From assembly GCA_016235885.1 (NCBI GenBank), contig JACRIH010000528.1:1-38729 (forward strand): a stretch of DNA of 38,729 bases. Direction: 5' to 3'. Below are positions 8,785-17,377 of the stretch, one piece after another (position 1 is the first letter of the stretch; each line of letters begins with the position of its first letter). The position numbers and the translations under genes were made by a program. The notes under the pieces were generated by a model. The model had not been told where the DNA came from. It saw only the letters and a program-made list of their open reading frames with translations, and did not search any database. This stretch comes from Planctomycetales bacterium (GTDB lineage: Bacteria > Planctomycetota > Planctomycetia > Planctomycetales > Planctomycetaceae).

Positions 8785-9237
8785 ATGAAACGACCAACAA
8801 TTCTGTCGCTGACGTTGATTGCGGTGATCGTGGTCATCGCTGGGCTGAACTCCGGTGCGAGAAATGGCATCGGCAATGAACAAGCTGCCAAGGGTCCCAA
8901 GATTTCGGACAAACTGGGTCTCCAAGAATTCATGCACCGCAAGCTCGACTTGTCTCAAGACGTCCTCGAAGGCTTGGTCACCGAAAACTTCGAGAAGATC
9001 CAGAAGAACGCGGCCGCGATGCTGGTCCTCAGCAAGGCCGAAGAGTGGCAGGTCAGCAACGACATGCTGTATCGTCAGCACAGCAGTGAATTCCAGCGCG
9101 TCCTCAAGCAAATGGAAAAGAGCGCGAAGGACAAGAGCATCGACGGCTCCTCGCTGGCTTTCGTCCAGATGACGATGAACTGCATCGAATGCCACCGGTT
9201 TGTGCGCGACAAGATGATTGCGGATCGGAAACAGTAA
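8785..9237 (+). CDS. small exported cytochrome with a C-terminal CXXCH heme site
   Basis: A 150-residue protein. An N-terminal hydrophobic segment (TILSLTLIAVIVVIAGLNSG) acts as a signal peptide or anchor. It is followed by mostly helical sequence and a single heme-attachment motif C133-I-E-C136-H137 close to the C terminus. A lone heme motif at the end of a helical protein of this size resembles cytochrome c' and its relatives, though overall similarity cannot be judged by eye. ATG at 8785 was chosen because AAAGGTG lies five bases upstream; ATG at 8761 would add eight residues before the leader. It precedes the metal ATPase by 66 bases on the same strand. A role in electron transfer or gas binding is inference. 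Confidence 0.85.
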   Translation: MKRPTILSLTLIAVIVVIAGLNSGARNGIGNEQAAKGPKISDKLGLQEFMHRKLDLSQDVLEGLVTENFEKIQKNAAAMLVLSKAEEWQVSNDMLYRQHSSEFQRVLKQMEKSAKDKSIDGSSLAFVQMTMNCIECHRFVRDKMIADRKQ

Positions 9238-9303
9238 ACTGCTGGTCGTTTCAAGATCATCCGGACAGCCTCCCGGGCGAACCCCAGAAAGTACAAGCTT
9301 CAA

Positions 9304-11217
9304 TTGTCTCGCCCGACCTGCTGTCCACCCGAAGTGGCCGCCTTCGACGGCGAGCCACCGTCCTCACTGGCGCGATTTGTTGACCCGGCCATCGCTGTGC
9401 TGTGTGTCGTGGCGATCTTTGTTCATTTGGGACTGCGATTTGGTGGCGGTGAAGCGTGGGGCAGCATCCCCCTGTTCGTCGCGATGGGGCTGGGTGGGTT
9501 GCCGGTCGTGTGGAAATTGCTGCAACGGTTGATTCGATTTGAGTTCGGCTCGGACCTGATCGCCGGAGTTTCGATCGTCACGTCGGTGCTTTTGGAAGAG
9601 TACCTCGCCGGAACGATCGTGGTTCTCATGGTGTCCGGTGGGGAGACGATTGAGAGCTATGCAGTGCAGAGCGCGTCGTCGGTCTTGCGGGCACTCGCGC
9701 GGAGAATGCCGTCGAATGCGCATCGACGAGTTGCCGGACAGGTCAGCGACGTGGCGCTGGATGACATTGCCATCGACGACGTGTTGGTCCTCTTTCCGCA
9801 CGAAATCTGCCCGGCGGATGGTGTGGTACTCGAAGGGCACGGGGTGATGGACGAATCGTTCCTCACCGGCGAACCCTATCAAATGTCGAAGACGCCCGGC
9901 ACCGAAGTCATCTCCGGCGCGCTGAATGGTGAGTCGGCGATCACGTTTCGCGCGACGCGACGACCGGTCGATTCGCGATACGCTCAGATCATGCGGGTGA
10001 TGGCCATTTCACAACAGACGCGGCCGCGCATGCGGCGGCTGGCCGATCAGCTTGGTGCCTGGTACACACCCCTTGCGCTGGCTATCGGCGTTGTGGCCTG
10101 GTTCCTGACGGGAAGCTGGCATCGCTTTCTGGCGGTGATCATCACGGCGACCCCCTGCCCACTGCTGATTGCGATTCCCGTGGCGATCATCGGCGCCATT
10201 TCGTTGTCTGCTCGCCGGGGGATCATCATCAAAAATCCAGCGGTCCTCGAACAGGCGGGCCTTTGCCAGACGATCATTTTCGACAAGACCGGCACCCTGA
10301 CGTACGGTCAGCCGCGACTGACGGAGGAACTCGCCGCGCCCGGCTTCGCGGCCCCGGAGGTGCTCTCGCTCGTGGCGAGTGTCGAGCGGTACTCGAAGCA
10401 TCCTCTGGCCACGGCCATTCAACGCCGGGCGTCAGACTCCGGCGTGTCGTTGTCCGAGGCGTCGCAGATCAGCGAACCACCGGGGCAGGGGCTGACGGGT
10501 TTTGTCAACGGCCGAGCCGTGCAGATCACCAGTCGCAATCAACTGGCCGAGAGCCACCGCGATGCGGTCGCGTTGCTACCGCCCATTGCCAGCGGTTTGG
10601 AGTGTGTCGTTCTGGTGGACGACAAGTACGCGGCGACGTACCGGTTTCGTGACGAACCGCGAGTCGACGGACAATCGTTCATCGGACACTTGTCGCCGCG
10701 ACATCAAGTGCGGCGCGTGCTGATCGTGTCGGGCGATCGCGAATCGGAAGTGCGTTACCTGGCCGAGCGAGTCGGCGTGAAAGAGATTTACTCGCAACAA
10801 AGTCCCGAAGACAAACTCAACCTGGTCCGTCGTGAAATGACCCTCGCGCCCACATTGTTTGTCGGCGACGGGATCAACGACGCTCCGGCCCTCGCAACGG
10901 CGACGGTCGGCCTGGCGTTTGGTTCGGCGAGCGACATCACCAGCGAAGCAGCCGGAGCTGTCATCCTGGAGAATTCGCTGGGCAAGATCGACGAGTTCCT
11001 GCACATCAGCCGTCGGATGCGGACCATCGCGCTGCAAAGTGCTCTCGGCGGAATCGCTGTCAGTCTGCTGGGAATGGTCTTGGCCGCCCTGGGGTACGTG
11101 CCCCCCGTTGGCGGCGCGATCCTGCAAGAAGTGATCGATCTGATCGCCGTGCTCAACGCCGTGAGAGTGGCCTGGCCCCCGGCGTTGCTGACTGACTTTT
11201 CAGAAGTGACGGTCTGA
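9304..11217 (+). CDS. P1B-type heavy-metal ATPase, P1B-5-like
   Basis: A 637-residue metal-exporting P-type ATPase in the cytoplasmic membrane. Seen in order: two N-terminal membrane helices (about 29-67) and a second pair (84-115), actuator motif LTGEP (187-191), TPCP in the metal-binding helix (283-286), phosphorylated Asp in DKTGTLT (D327), the P1B-specific His-Pro (H366-P367), and hinge GDGINDAPAL (521 on). The last membrane segment holds QEVID (608-612). TPCP plus QExxD is the signature I recall for the P1B-5 group, linked to Ni/Fe handling. Unlike described P1B-5 proteins it has no C-terminal hemerythrin domain, and it lacks an N-terminal HMA domain. The TTG start at 9304 is tentative; the N terminus carries a CCPP motif. 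It is probably cotranscribed with the cytochrome gene. Confidence 0.92.
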   Translation: MSRPTCCPPEVAAFDGEPPSSLARFVDPAIAVLCVVAIFVHLGLRFGGGEAWGSIPLFVAMGLGGLPVVWKLLQRLIRFEFGSDLIAGVSIVTSVLLEEYLAGTIVVLMVSGGETIESYAVQSASSVLRALARRMPSNAHRRVAGQVSDVALDDIAIDDVLVLFPHEICPADGVVLEGHGVMDESFLTGEPYQMSKTPGTEVISGALNGESAITFRATRRPVDSRYAQIMRVMAISQQTRPRMRRLADQLGAWYTPLALAIGVVAWFLTGSWHRFLAVIITATPCPLLIAIPVAIIGAISLSARRGIIIKNPAVLEQAGLCQTIIFDKTGTLTYGQPRLTEELAAPGFAAPEVLSLVASVERYSKHPLATAIQRRASDSGVSLSEASQISEPPGQGLTGFVNGRAVQITSRNQLAESHRDAVALLPPIASGLECVVLVDDKYAATYRFRDEPRVDGQSFIGHLSPRHQVRRVLIVSGDRESEVRYLAERVGVKEIYSQQSPEDKLNLVRREMTLAPTLFVGDGINDAPALATATVGLAFGSASDITSEAAGAVILENSLGKIDEFLHISRRMRTIALQSALGGIAVSLLGMVLAALGYVPPVGGAILQEVIDLIAVLNAVRVAWPPALLTDFSEVTV

Positions 11218-11322
11218 CGTGAACCCGGCCAGTATTGGCAGGCACACTGGCAGCATTTCATTTCGCAATGCCAGCCCAATCGCAGCGAACCAGACGACCA
11301 TCAGGGCGTGTCAGGAGGTCTG

Positions 11323-11351
11323 CTGACACACGGTCGGAGAGGTGATATAAG
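11323..11351 (+). promoter_or_regulatory. sigma-70-type promoter for valS
   Basis: CTGACA (11323-11328) and TATAAG (11346-11351) each differ by one base from the consensus -35 and -10 and are separated by exactly 17 bases. Transcription would start near 11358, giving a leader of about 32 bases before valS. Confidence 0.5.
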
Positions 11352-11389
11352 CCTCCGGGGCCGATTCTCATTCCAAGCGACAGAACAAC

Positions 11390-14300
11390 ATGGCCACTGA
11401 ACTTGCCAAGCAATACGAACCGAAATCTGTGCAGCCGAAATGGTTGAGCACCTGGGCCGACCGCGGCTATTTCGACGCGAATCCGAATCCCGGCAAGCCG
11501 CCGCACACGATCATGATTCCGTTGCCGAACGTGACCGGTGCGCTGCACATGGGGCACGCCCTCAACGGCACGTTGCAGGATGTGCTGACTCGGTGGCGGA
11601 GAATGCAGGGATACGAAGCTCTCTGGATGCCCGGCACCGATCACGCGGGGATCGCCACGCAGGCGGTGGTCGAACGGCGGATGCTGGAAGAGGAAAAACT
11701 GACGCGCCACGACATCGGTCGCGAAGCGCTCGTCGAACGCATTTGGAAATGGAAGGACCAGTACGAGGCCCGCATTCTCAGCCAGCTTCGGTCGCTGGGG
11801 GCAAGCTGCGACTGGCGCCGAACGCGATTCACTCTCGACGAAGTCTGCTCGAAGGCGGTGCGGCGGACCTTCTTCAATCTGTTCAAAGACGGCTTGATTT
11901 ACCGGGGCAAACGGCTGGTGAACTGGGACACGTTCCTGCAAACCGCCGTGGCCGATGACGAAGTGTTTCATGAAACGGTGAAGGGACACTTCTGGACGTT
12001 CACGTATCCGGTGGTTGGCTCGAACGAGACCATCGCGTTCTCGACCACGCGCCCGGAAACGATGCTGGGTGACACGGCCGTCGCCGTGCATCCGCAGGAC
12101 GAGCGGTACAAGCACTTGATCGGAAAGCTGGTCCGAATCCCGCTGAATGGCCGCGAGATCCCGATCGTCGCCGACCCGATACTCGTCGACCGCAACCTCG
12201 GCACGGGCGTGGTGAAAGTGACGCCAGCTCACGATCCCAACGACTACGCCTGCGGCCAGCGGCACAAGATGACGCCGATCAACATCCTCAACCCCGACGG
12301 CACGCTGAACGAAAACGCCGGCCGGTGGCAGGGCCTCGACCGTTACGAAGCTCGCAGGCAAGTCGTCGCCGAAATGGAGAATCTGGGACACCTGATCAAG
12401 GTCGAGGAACGCGACATCGAGATGGCGCACAGCGACCGCTCGAAGACGCCGATCGAACCGTACCTGTCCGACCAATGGTTCGTGAAAATGGACACGCTGG
12501 CCGAAAACGCGATGAACGCCGTGCGCGACGGCCGCGTGAAATTTCATCCGCCGCGGTACACGAAGACGTATCTCGACTGGCTGGGTGAGAAGCGAGACTG
12601 GTGCATCAGCCGCCAGTTGTGGTGGGGACACAGGATTCCGGTGTGGACTGGAGTGTGTGCCGGATTCCAGCCGGAGTTTGCGGAGTTTCTCAAGCGAGTC
12701 GACGATTGGCGACGTCAGGGACGAATCGCCGATATTGAGAGAAACTACAGTGAGCTCGTTAGTGAAGCGAATCAAGTTCAGCGGGAGGGATTTGCCCCAT
12801 GGCAAATCTGTGTGCGGGACGAGACGGATCGTGAAGTAATTGACGAACTTGAACGTCATGGGCTAAAGCAAGACCCCGACGTTCTCGACACATGGTTCAG
12901 TTCCGCCCTTTGGCCGCACGCGACGCTTGGCTGGCCGGACACTGAAAACGATCCGCCACTGAACCCACCATCCACCATCCACCATCCACCATCCACCACG
13001 AACACCGTTCTCAACTACTTCTACCCTGGCAACGTGCTCGTCACGTCGCGAGACATCATCACGCTTTGGGTGGCCCGCATGGTCATCATGGGGTTGTACA
13101 ACCGGGGAGACGTTCCGTTCCGGCATGTTCACGTGCATCCGAAAATCCTCGACGGATTTGGACAGACGATGTCCAAGTCGAAGGGGAACGGCGTGGACCC
13201 GATCGACCTGATCGACAAGTACGGAGTGGATGCCGTGCGGTTCACGATGACGTCGCTGGCGGGAGAGAATCAGGACGTGCGCTTGCCGGTCGGGTACGAG
13301 TGCCCGCACTGCGGCGAAGTGATCCCGCAGACTCTGGAACATCAAAAGGCCACTCCGTCCGGCGGAGCGAAGCCGCGCGCCAAATGTGCCAAGTGCAAAA
13401 AGGATTCGCAGTACTCCAGCCCGTGGTTCAGCCCCGATGAGGGCGAACCGGTGGCCCGCGTGGTCAGCGAGCGGTTCGAGATCGGCAGGAATTTCTGCAA
13501 CAAACTGTGGAACGCCGCCCGGTTCGCGATGATGAATCTCGTGCCGATGGAACCGGCATCGACCGAGGCGAGCGGGGGGCGTCAGCCCCCCGGTAGTGTG
13601 GCCGCGCCGCCGACTGAACCGGAGGGCTTACGCCCCCCGCTCGCCAAATCGCTGGGAGGTTACACGCCGGGCGAAGTGACGGACGCGGACCTGATGCTGG
13701 AAGACCGCTGGATTCTCAGCCGGCTCTCGACCACGGCGACGCAGGTCACGCAGATGCTAGACGGCTACCATTTCGACACGGCCACGCGGGCGATTCGCGA
13801 TTTCACGTGGAATGAGTTCTGCGACTGGTATCTCGAAATGATCAAGCCGCGACTGCGCGATGAAACCCTTCGCCCGGCGGCGCAGCGCATGCTGGCGGGA
13901 GTGCTCGACACGCTGTTGCGATTGCTGTCGCCCTTCACACCGTTCATCGCCGAGGAACTGTGGCAGCGGCTGGGTGAAATCGCTCCAACTCGCGGATTGT
14001 TGACACCTCAACCCGCCGCAGAGGCCGCGATGATCGCCCCGTGGCCTGTGCTGCCGGCGGCTTGGCGCGACGAGCAGTTGGAATCGCGGTTCGAGCGGTT
14101 GCAGGAAACGATCAACGCCGTGCGCAACGTGCGCGCGGTGTACGGCATCGCTTCGGGAATCGAACTCTCGCTGCACGTGAAATGCGGGGACGAAGTGGCC
14201 TCGCAGTTTCAGGGGGTGGCGGGGCAGTTCGAGAACCTTGCGAAAACCGTCTTGAAAGCGGCCGGGGTCCACGTCGAGCGACCGAAGGGAGCCGCCACGT

Positions 14301-14554
14301 TCTCCCTCTCCGATTCCGATGGCTTTATCCCACTCGAAGGAATCATCAATCGCGAAGCCGAAATCGGCCGCCAGAAAAAAGAAGCCGACAAGCTGCGCGG
14401 CTTCATCTCCGGCAACGAGAAGAAGTTGACCAACGAAAGTTTCGTGTCGAAGGCACCGCCGGATGTGGTCGCCCAGGTGCGAGAATCGCTCGCCGGATTG
14501 CGGAAACAACGGGAGAGCATCGAGGCGGTCATCCAGCAACTGAGCGACGGGTGA
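11390..14554 (+). CDS. valS: valyl-tRNA synthetase
   Basis: Class I synthetase that charges tRNA-Val in the cytoplasm, 1054 residues, longer than the roughly 900 typical of bacteria. HIGH-type motif HMGH starts at H53 and the KMSKS-type motif is TMSKS (593-597). The WCISRQLWWGHRIPVW core is near 403. An extra zinc-ribbon-like insert has CPHC (638-641) and CAKC (666-669). The C terminus is the usual coiled-coil tail. Two oddities are visible. Residues about 526-537 are encoded by five copies of the heptamer CCACCAT. Residues 726-752 are encoded by a palindromic repeat element inserted just before the anticodon-binding domain (EDRWILSRL). The reading frame stays open through both. Stop to stop it faces eda across a BIME. 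Confidence 0.97.
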   Translation: MATELAKQYEPKSVQPKWLSTWADRGYFDANPNPGKPPHTIMIPLPNVTGALHMGHALNGTLQDVLTRWRRMQGYEALWMPGTDHAGIATQAVVERRMLEEEKLTRHDIGREALVERIWKWKDQYEARILSQLRSLGASCDWRRTRFTLDEVCSKAVRRTFFNLFKDGLIYRGKRLVNWDTFLQTAVADDEVFHETVKGHFWTFTYPVVGSNETIAFSTTRPETMLGDTAVAVHPQDERYKHLIGKLVRIPLNGREIPIVADPILVDRNLGTGVVKVTPAHDPNDYACGQRHKMTPINILNPDGTLNENAGRWQGLDRYEARRQVVAEMENLGHLIKVEERDIEMAHSDRSKTPIEPYLSDQWFVKMDTLAENAMNAVRDGRVKFHPPRYTKTYLDWLGEKRDWCISRQLWWGHRIPVWTGVCAGFQPEFAEFLKRVDDWRRQGRIADIERNYSELVSEANQVQREGFAPWQICVRDETDREVIDELERHGLKQDPDVLDTWFSSALWPHATLGWPDTENDPPLNPPSTIHHPPSTTNTVLNYFYPGNVLVTSRDIITLWVARMVIMGLYNRGDVPFRHVHVHPKILDGFGQTMSKSKGNGVDPIDLIDKYGVDAVRFTMTSLAGENQDVRLPVGYECPHCGEVIPQTLEHQKATPSGGAKPRAKCAKCKKDSQYSSPWFSPDEGEPVARVVSERFEIGRNFCNKLWNAARFAMMNLVPMEPASTEASGGRQPPGSVAAPPTEPEGLRPPLAKSLGGYTPGEVTDADLMLEDRWILSRLSTTATQVTQMLDGYHFDTATRAIRDFTWNEFCDWYLEMIKPRLRDETLRPAAQRMLAGVLDTLLRLLSPFTPFIAEELWQRLGEIAPTRGLLTPQPAAEAAMIAPWPVLPAAWRDEQLESRFERLQETINAVRNVRAVYGIASGIELSLHVKCGDEVASQFQGVAGQFENLAKTVLKAAGVHVERPKGAATFSLSDSDGFIPLEGIINREAEIGRQKKEADKLRGFISGNEKKLTNESFVSKAPPDVVAQVRESLAGLRKQRESIEAVIQQLSDG
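12965..12999 (+). repeat. heptamer tandem repeat (CCACCAT)5 inside valS
   Basis: Four exact units of CCACCAT plus a fifth ending in C. It encodes a low-complexity Pro/Ser/Thr/His stretch in a surface-type region before the NYFYP motif. The length of 35 bases is not a multiple of three, so the flanks must compensate. Confidence 0.9.
13567..13645. repeat. palindromic element inserted in frame in valS
   Basis: Two 28-base arms (13567-13594 and 13618-13645) are reverse complements with two mismatches, around a 23-base centre. Each arm is itself a hairpin (GGGGGGCG...GCCCCCC). It encodes the Gly/Pro/Arg-rich residues 726-752 of ValS. Such palindromes are normally intergenic in this window. Confidence 0.88.
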
Positions 14555-14563
14555 CGAAGAAGC

Positions 14564-14635
14564 GTAGTCCGGGCCCCTTGGTCCGGACGAAGTCGCCTGC
14601 GAACAGACTCGTCCGGACCAAGGGGTCCGGACTAC
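14564..14635. repeat. BIME: GTAG-hairpin-spacer-hairpin-CTAC
   Basis: GTAG at 14564-14567, hairpin 14568-14587 (arms TCCGGGCC/GGTCCGGA), spacer, hairpin 14612-14631 (arms TCCGGACC/GGTCCGGA), CTAC at 14632-14635. It occupies nearly the whole gap between the convergent stops of valS and eda and could serve as a terminator for both. Confidence 0.85.
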
Positions 14636-14642
14636 GTCGTCG

Positions 14643-15293
14643 CTACGTTGCCGCGCGAACGCTCTTCACTTTCGCGACGTATTGCTCAGCGAGGCCGCGG
14701 ATGCGGGCCATGTCTCCGGCTTGCACAGCCGATTGCTCGACGAGCGCACTGCCCAGTCCCACCGCGCACGCTCCCGCCTTGAAGAACGCGGCGATCGTGT
14801 CGAGGTTGACGCCCCCCGTTGGCAGCATGCGAACCTGCGGCAGCGGGCCGCGGAGCACCTTGAGGTAGTCGGGGCCGACGACGTCCGCCGGGAAGATCTT
14901 GATCACGTCGGCTCCGGCCTGCCACGCGGTGACGACTTCGGTCGGCGTGAACGCACCGGGCATCACCAGCTTGTCGTAGCGATGACAGAGTTGGATCACG
15001 TCCACGTTGACTGTCGGGGCGACGATGAATTCGGCTCCGGCGAGAAGTGCCGCCCGCGCGGTTTCGGGATCGAGCACCGTTCCCGCGCCGAGCAGAATCT
15101 TGTTGCCGAGTTCGCGCCGCACGGCGGCGATGATGTCGAGCACGCCGGGGACTGTGAACGTCACTTCGATCACATCGATGCCCCCTTCGTACAACGCGCG
15201 GGCGACTGAGACGAGTTGCTCGCTCGATGTGGAACGGATGATCGCGACGATTCCACTTTGCAAAACTCGGGAGAGGTCTTCGTGTCGGCTCAT
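14643..15293 (-). CDS. eda: 2-keto-3-deoxy-6-phosphogluconate (KDPG) aldolase
   Basis: Class I aldolase that splits KDPG to pyruvate and glyceraldehyde-3-phosphate in the Entner-Doudoroff pathway; some relatives act on other 2-keto-3-deoxy sugar acids. The 216-residue length is normal. Visible family motifs are AIIRS near residue 14, GIDVIEVTFTVPG (with the catalytic Glu), GAGTVLDPE, the Schiff-base Lys in DVIKIFPAD, and MLPTGGVNLD. The ATG at 15293 (MSRHEDL) was chosen because it matches the family N terminus; an upstream ATG at 15347 would add 18 unlikely residues. No edd or kinase gene is nearby, so the exact substrate is not fixed by context. Confidence 0.93.
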   Translation of the reverse strand: MSRHEDLSRVLQSGIVAIIRSTSSEQLVSVARALYEGGIDVIEVTFTVPGVLDIIAAVRRELGNKILLGAGTVLDPETARAALLAGAEFIVAPTVNVDVIQLCHRYDKLVMPGAFTPTEVVTAWQAGADVIKIFPADVVGPDYLKVLRGPLPQVRMLPTGGVNLDTIAAFFKAGACAVGLGSALVEQSAVQAGDMARIRGLAEQYVAKVKSVRAAT

Positions 15294-15507
15294 GGGGCAG
15301 CTCGGTGCTGGGTCAATGGTGTCTTGGGAACTCGTATGCGATTGCAAATCTCACGCACGGGATTTCAATGGCGGCATGATAGCCGTTGTGGACACCGCTG
15401 AAAAACCAGCGGGAATCGCCTCCCGCGCAGCGGCGCAGGCACCGCACTTTGGGCCTTGTCGCAAATTCAATTCCGGCAGATAATGCCGCCCGGAGACGTG
15501 TCACGAG

Positions 15508-15864
15508 ATGACGAAAGACCCGAGTGTTTTATTGCTGCCGGTCGCGGTCACGGTGCTGTTGCTGGCTGCGCTGGTGTGGCTGGTGTGGAAAGTTCGTTCC
15601 TGGTGGCGCGAAGATGCCAACGATGCCGGGACGGATCACGAAATCCTCGCCCAGTATCGTGAAATGCATCTCCGGGGTGAGTTATCCGAGGAAGAATACC
15701 GATCCATCAAACGTCAGATGGCGGCGCGAATGGGAATGGTTCCCGATCTGCCACGGAGCACCCGGAAGCGAATGACCGAATCGGCAGCGACGGCCGATTC
15801 GGGTAATCACGTGGAAGCGACTCCCACAGCGGACGACGAGGAACCGGACGACGGACAAGGATGA
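15508..15864 (+). CDS. small membrane protein with SHOCT-like C-terminal motif
   Basis: A 118-residue protein with one N-terminal membrane helix (about 7-27, LLPVAVTVLLLAALVWLVW), a basic/aromatic edge (WKVRSWWRE), then a short helical motif LRGELSEEEYRSIKRQM typical of SHOCT-type oligomerisation domains. The tail is acidic and low-complexity. The motif says little about function. It lies 156 bases before clpX on the same strand; no functional link is implied. Confidence 0.8.
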   Translation: MTKDPSVLLLPVAVTVLLLAALVWLVWKVRSWWREDANDAGTDHEILAQYREMHLRGELSEEEYRSIKRQMAARMGMVPDLPRSTRKRMTESAATADSGNHVEATPTADDEEPDDGQG

Positions 15865-16020
15865 AGCGTAGTGGGACGGATTCCCTTGGCGATTTCGGCG
15901 GAATGCGGTTTGCTCCCCAAGGCGGAGCCAACCCACCGGCCCCTTCGGGACCGGGCGACATTCGTCGGTGTCCAAGACCTGACGGGCTGCGGGCACCCAG
16001 AGAAGGGATGACGAGAACTG

Positions 16021-17304
16021 ATGCCAACCGGAAAAGATTTCACCACAGGAAGTCGCAGCACCACCGGAAAGAAAAACGCCAACTGTTCCTTCTGCCGCAA
16101 GAGCTACCGCGAGGTGGGCCCGCTGGTGGAAGGGCCGGGTGATGTTTACATCTGCGGCGAATGCATCGAACTGTGCCAGTCGATCCTCGACCAGGAACGC
16201 CGCCGTCGCGGTTCGTCGCGCCCGTTGTTCAATCGCGTCCCCACGCCCCGCGAGATCGTGCAACATCTCGACGCGTACGTTGTCGGTCAGACGCAGACCA
16301 AGAAGATGCTGGCCGTCGCCGTCCACAATCATTACAAGCGGTTGATGCTCACCGCCGACGCCGACAACGAGGTCGAAGTCGAAAAGTCGAACATCCTTTT
16401 GATCGGTCCGACCGGCTGCGGCAAGACGCTGCTCGCCCGGACGCTGGCGAAGGCGTTGCAGGTTCCGTTCGCGATCGGCGATGCGACCACGCTCACCGAA
16501 GCCGGCTACGTTGGCGAGGATGTCGAAAACCTGCTGCTCAAATTGCTCCACGCGGCCGACTTCGACATCGAATCGGCTCAGCGCGGGATCATCTTCATCG
16601 ACGAAATCGACAAGATCGGGAAGACGAGTCAAAACGTCTCGATCACCCGCGATGTGTCCGGTGAAGGCGTGCAGCAGGCGCTGCTGAAAATGCTCGAAGG
16701 GACGATCGCCAACGTACCACCTCAGGGGGGTCGCAAGCATCCCGAACAGCAATACATCCAGATGGACACGACGAACATCCTGTTCATCTGCGGTGGGACG
16801 TTTGTCGGGCTGGAACAGATCATCGCCCAGCGTCAGGGACGGAAAATGATCGGCTTCGGCAGCGAAGGACACAGCCCGAAGGAAGAACGGCGGCGCGGTG
16901 AACTGCTCGTCCAGACCACGGTGGACGATATCATTGAATTTGGGATGATCCCCGAACTCGTCGGTCGGTTGCCCGTGCTGAGTGCGCTCGCCCCGCTGAG
17001 CGAAGACGATCTGATTCACATCCTCACCGAACCTCGCAACGCCCTCGTGAAGCAATTCCAGAAGTTCTTCGAACTGGAGAACTGCGAACTCGAATTCACT
17101 CCCGATGGTCTCCGCGAAATCGCCCGGATCGCAAAAGCGAAAGACACCGGAGCACGCGGACTGCGAAGCGTGATCGAGGGCTTCATGTTCGATATCATGT
17201 TCGAGTTGCCCGAACTGACCGCGGGCGGCAAGTTCGTGGTGACCCCCGCCGTGGTGCGTGGCGAACAGAAACTCTTCGTCCACGACGGCTCGGCTGCGGC
17301 CTGA
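16021..17304 (+). CDS. clpX: ATP-dependent Clp protease ATP-binding subunit ClpX
   Basis: AAA+ unfoldase that feeds substrates to ClpP, 427 residues. The N-terminal zinc-binding domain has C22/C25 and C45/C48. Walker A is GPTGCGKT (Cys replacing the common Ser), the pore loop is [10 protein letters not shown], Walker B is [11 protein letters not shown], the RKHP segment is present, and the ClpP-docking loop IGF appears in MIGFGSEG. So it should work with a ClpP encoded elsewhere; clpP and tig, the usual neighbours, are not here. The gene ends at a strong intrinsic terminator 31 bases downstream. Confidence 0.97.
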   Translation: MPTGKDFTTGSRSTTGKKNANCSFCRKSYREVGPLVEGPGDVYICGECIELCQSILDQERRRRGSSRPLFNRVPTPREIVQHLDAYVVGQTQTKKMLAVAVHNHYKRLMLTADADNEVEVEKSNILLIGPTGCGKTLLARTLAKALQVPFAIGDATTLTEAGYVGEDVENLLLKLLHAADFDIESAQRGIIFIDEIDKIGKTSQNVSITRDVSGEGVQQALLKMLEGTIANVPPQGGRKHPEQQYIQMDTTNILFICGGTFVGLEQIIAQRQGRKMIGFGSEGHSPKEERRRGELLVQTTVDDIIEFGMIPELVGRLPVLSALAPLSEDDLIHILTEPRNALVKQFQKFFELENCELEFTPDGLREIARIAKAKDTGARGLRSVIEGFMFDIMFELPELTAGGKFVVTPAVVRGEQKLFVHDGSAAA

Positions 17305-17330
17305 ATTCAAAAACGATCCTGCGGGAAACA

Positions 17331-17361
17331 GGCGAACGGGGGGCGATTGCCCCCCGTTTTT
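17331..17361 (+). terminator. intrinsic terminator after clpX
   Basis: Perfect 9-base-pair stem ACGGGGGGC/GCCCCCCGT (17336-17357) with loop GATT, followed by a T-rich run. The 28 bases at 17331-17358 match the left arm of the palindrome inside valS at 23 positions, so the terminator looks like a domesticated repeat unit. queA starts only about 17 bases after it. Confidence 0.85.
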
Positions 17362-17377
17362 GTTTTGTTGGTTGACC

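Noticed and set aside
11258-12859. 533-codon minus-strand frame opposite valS
   Set aside because: Antisense shadow of valS with His/Arg/Val-biased composition and no domain.
12965-13645. Frameshift or sequencing error in valS caused by the repeats
   Set aside because: The frame is open throughout and the motifs before, between and after both repeats (HMGH, MSKSKGN, EDRWILSRL, coiled-coil tail) are all in the same frame.
15878-15938. Another REP/BIME starting with GTAG upstream of clpX
   Set aside because: GTAG is followed by only scattered short complementarities and no clean hairpin, so chance cannot be excluded.
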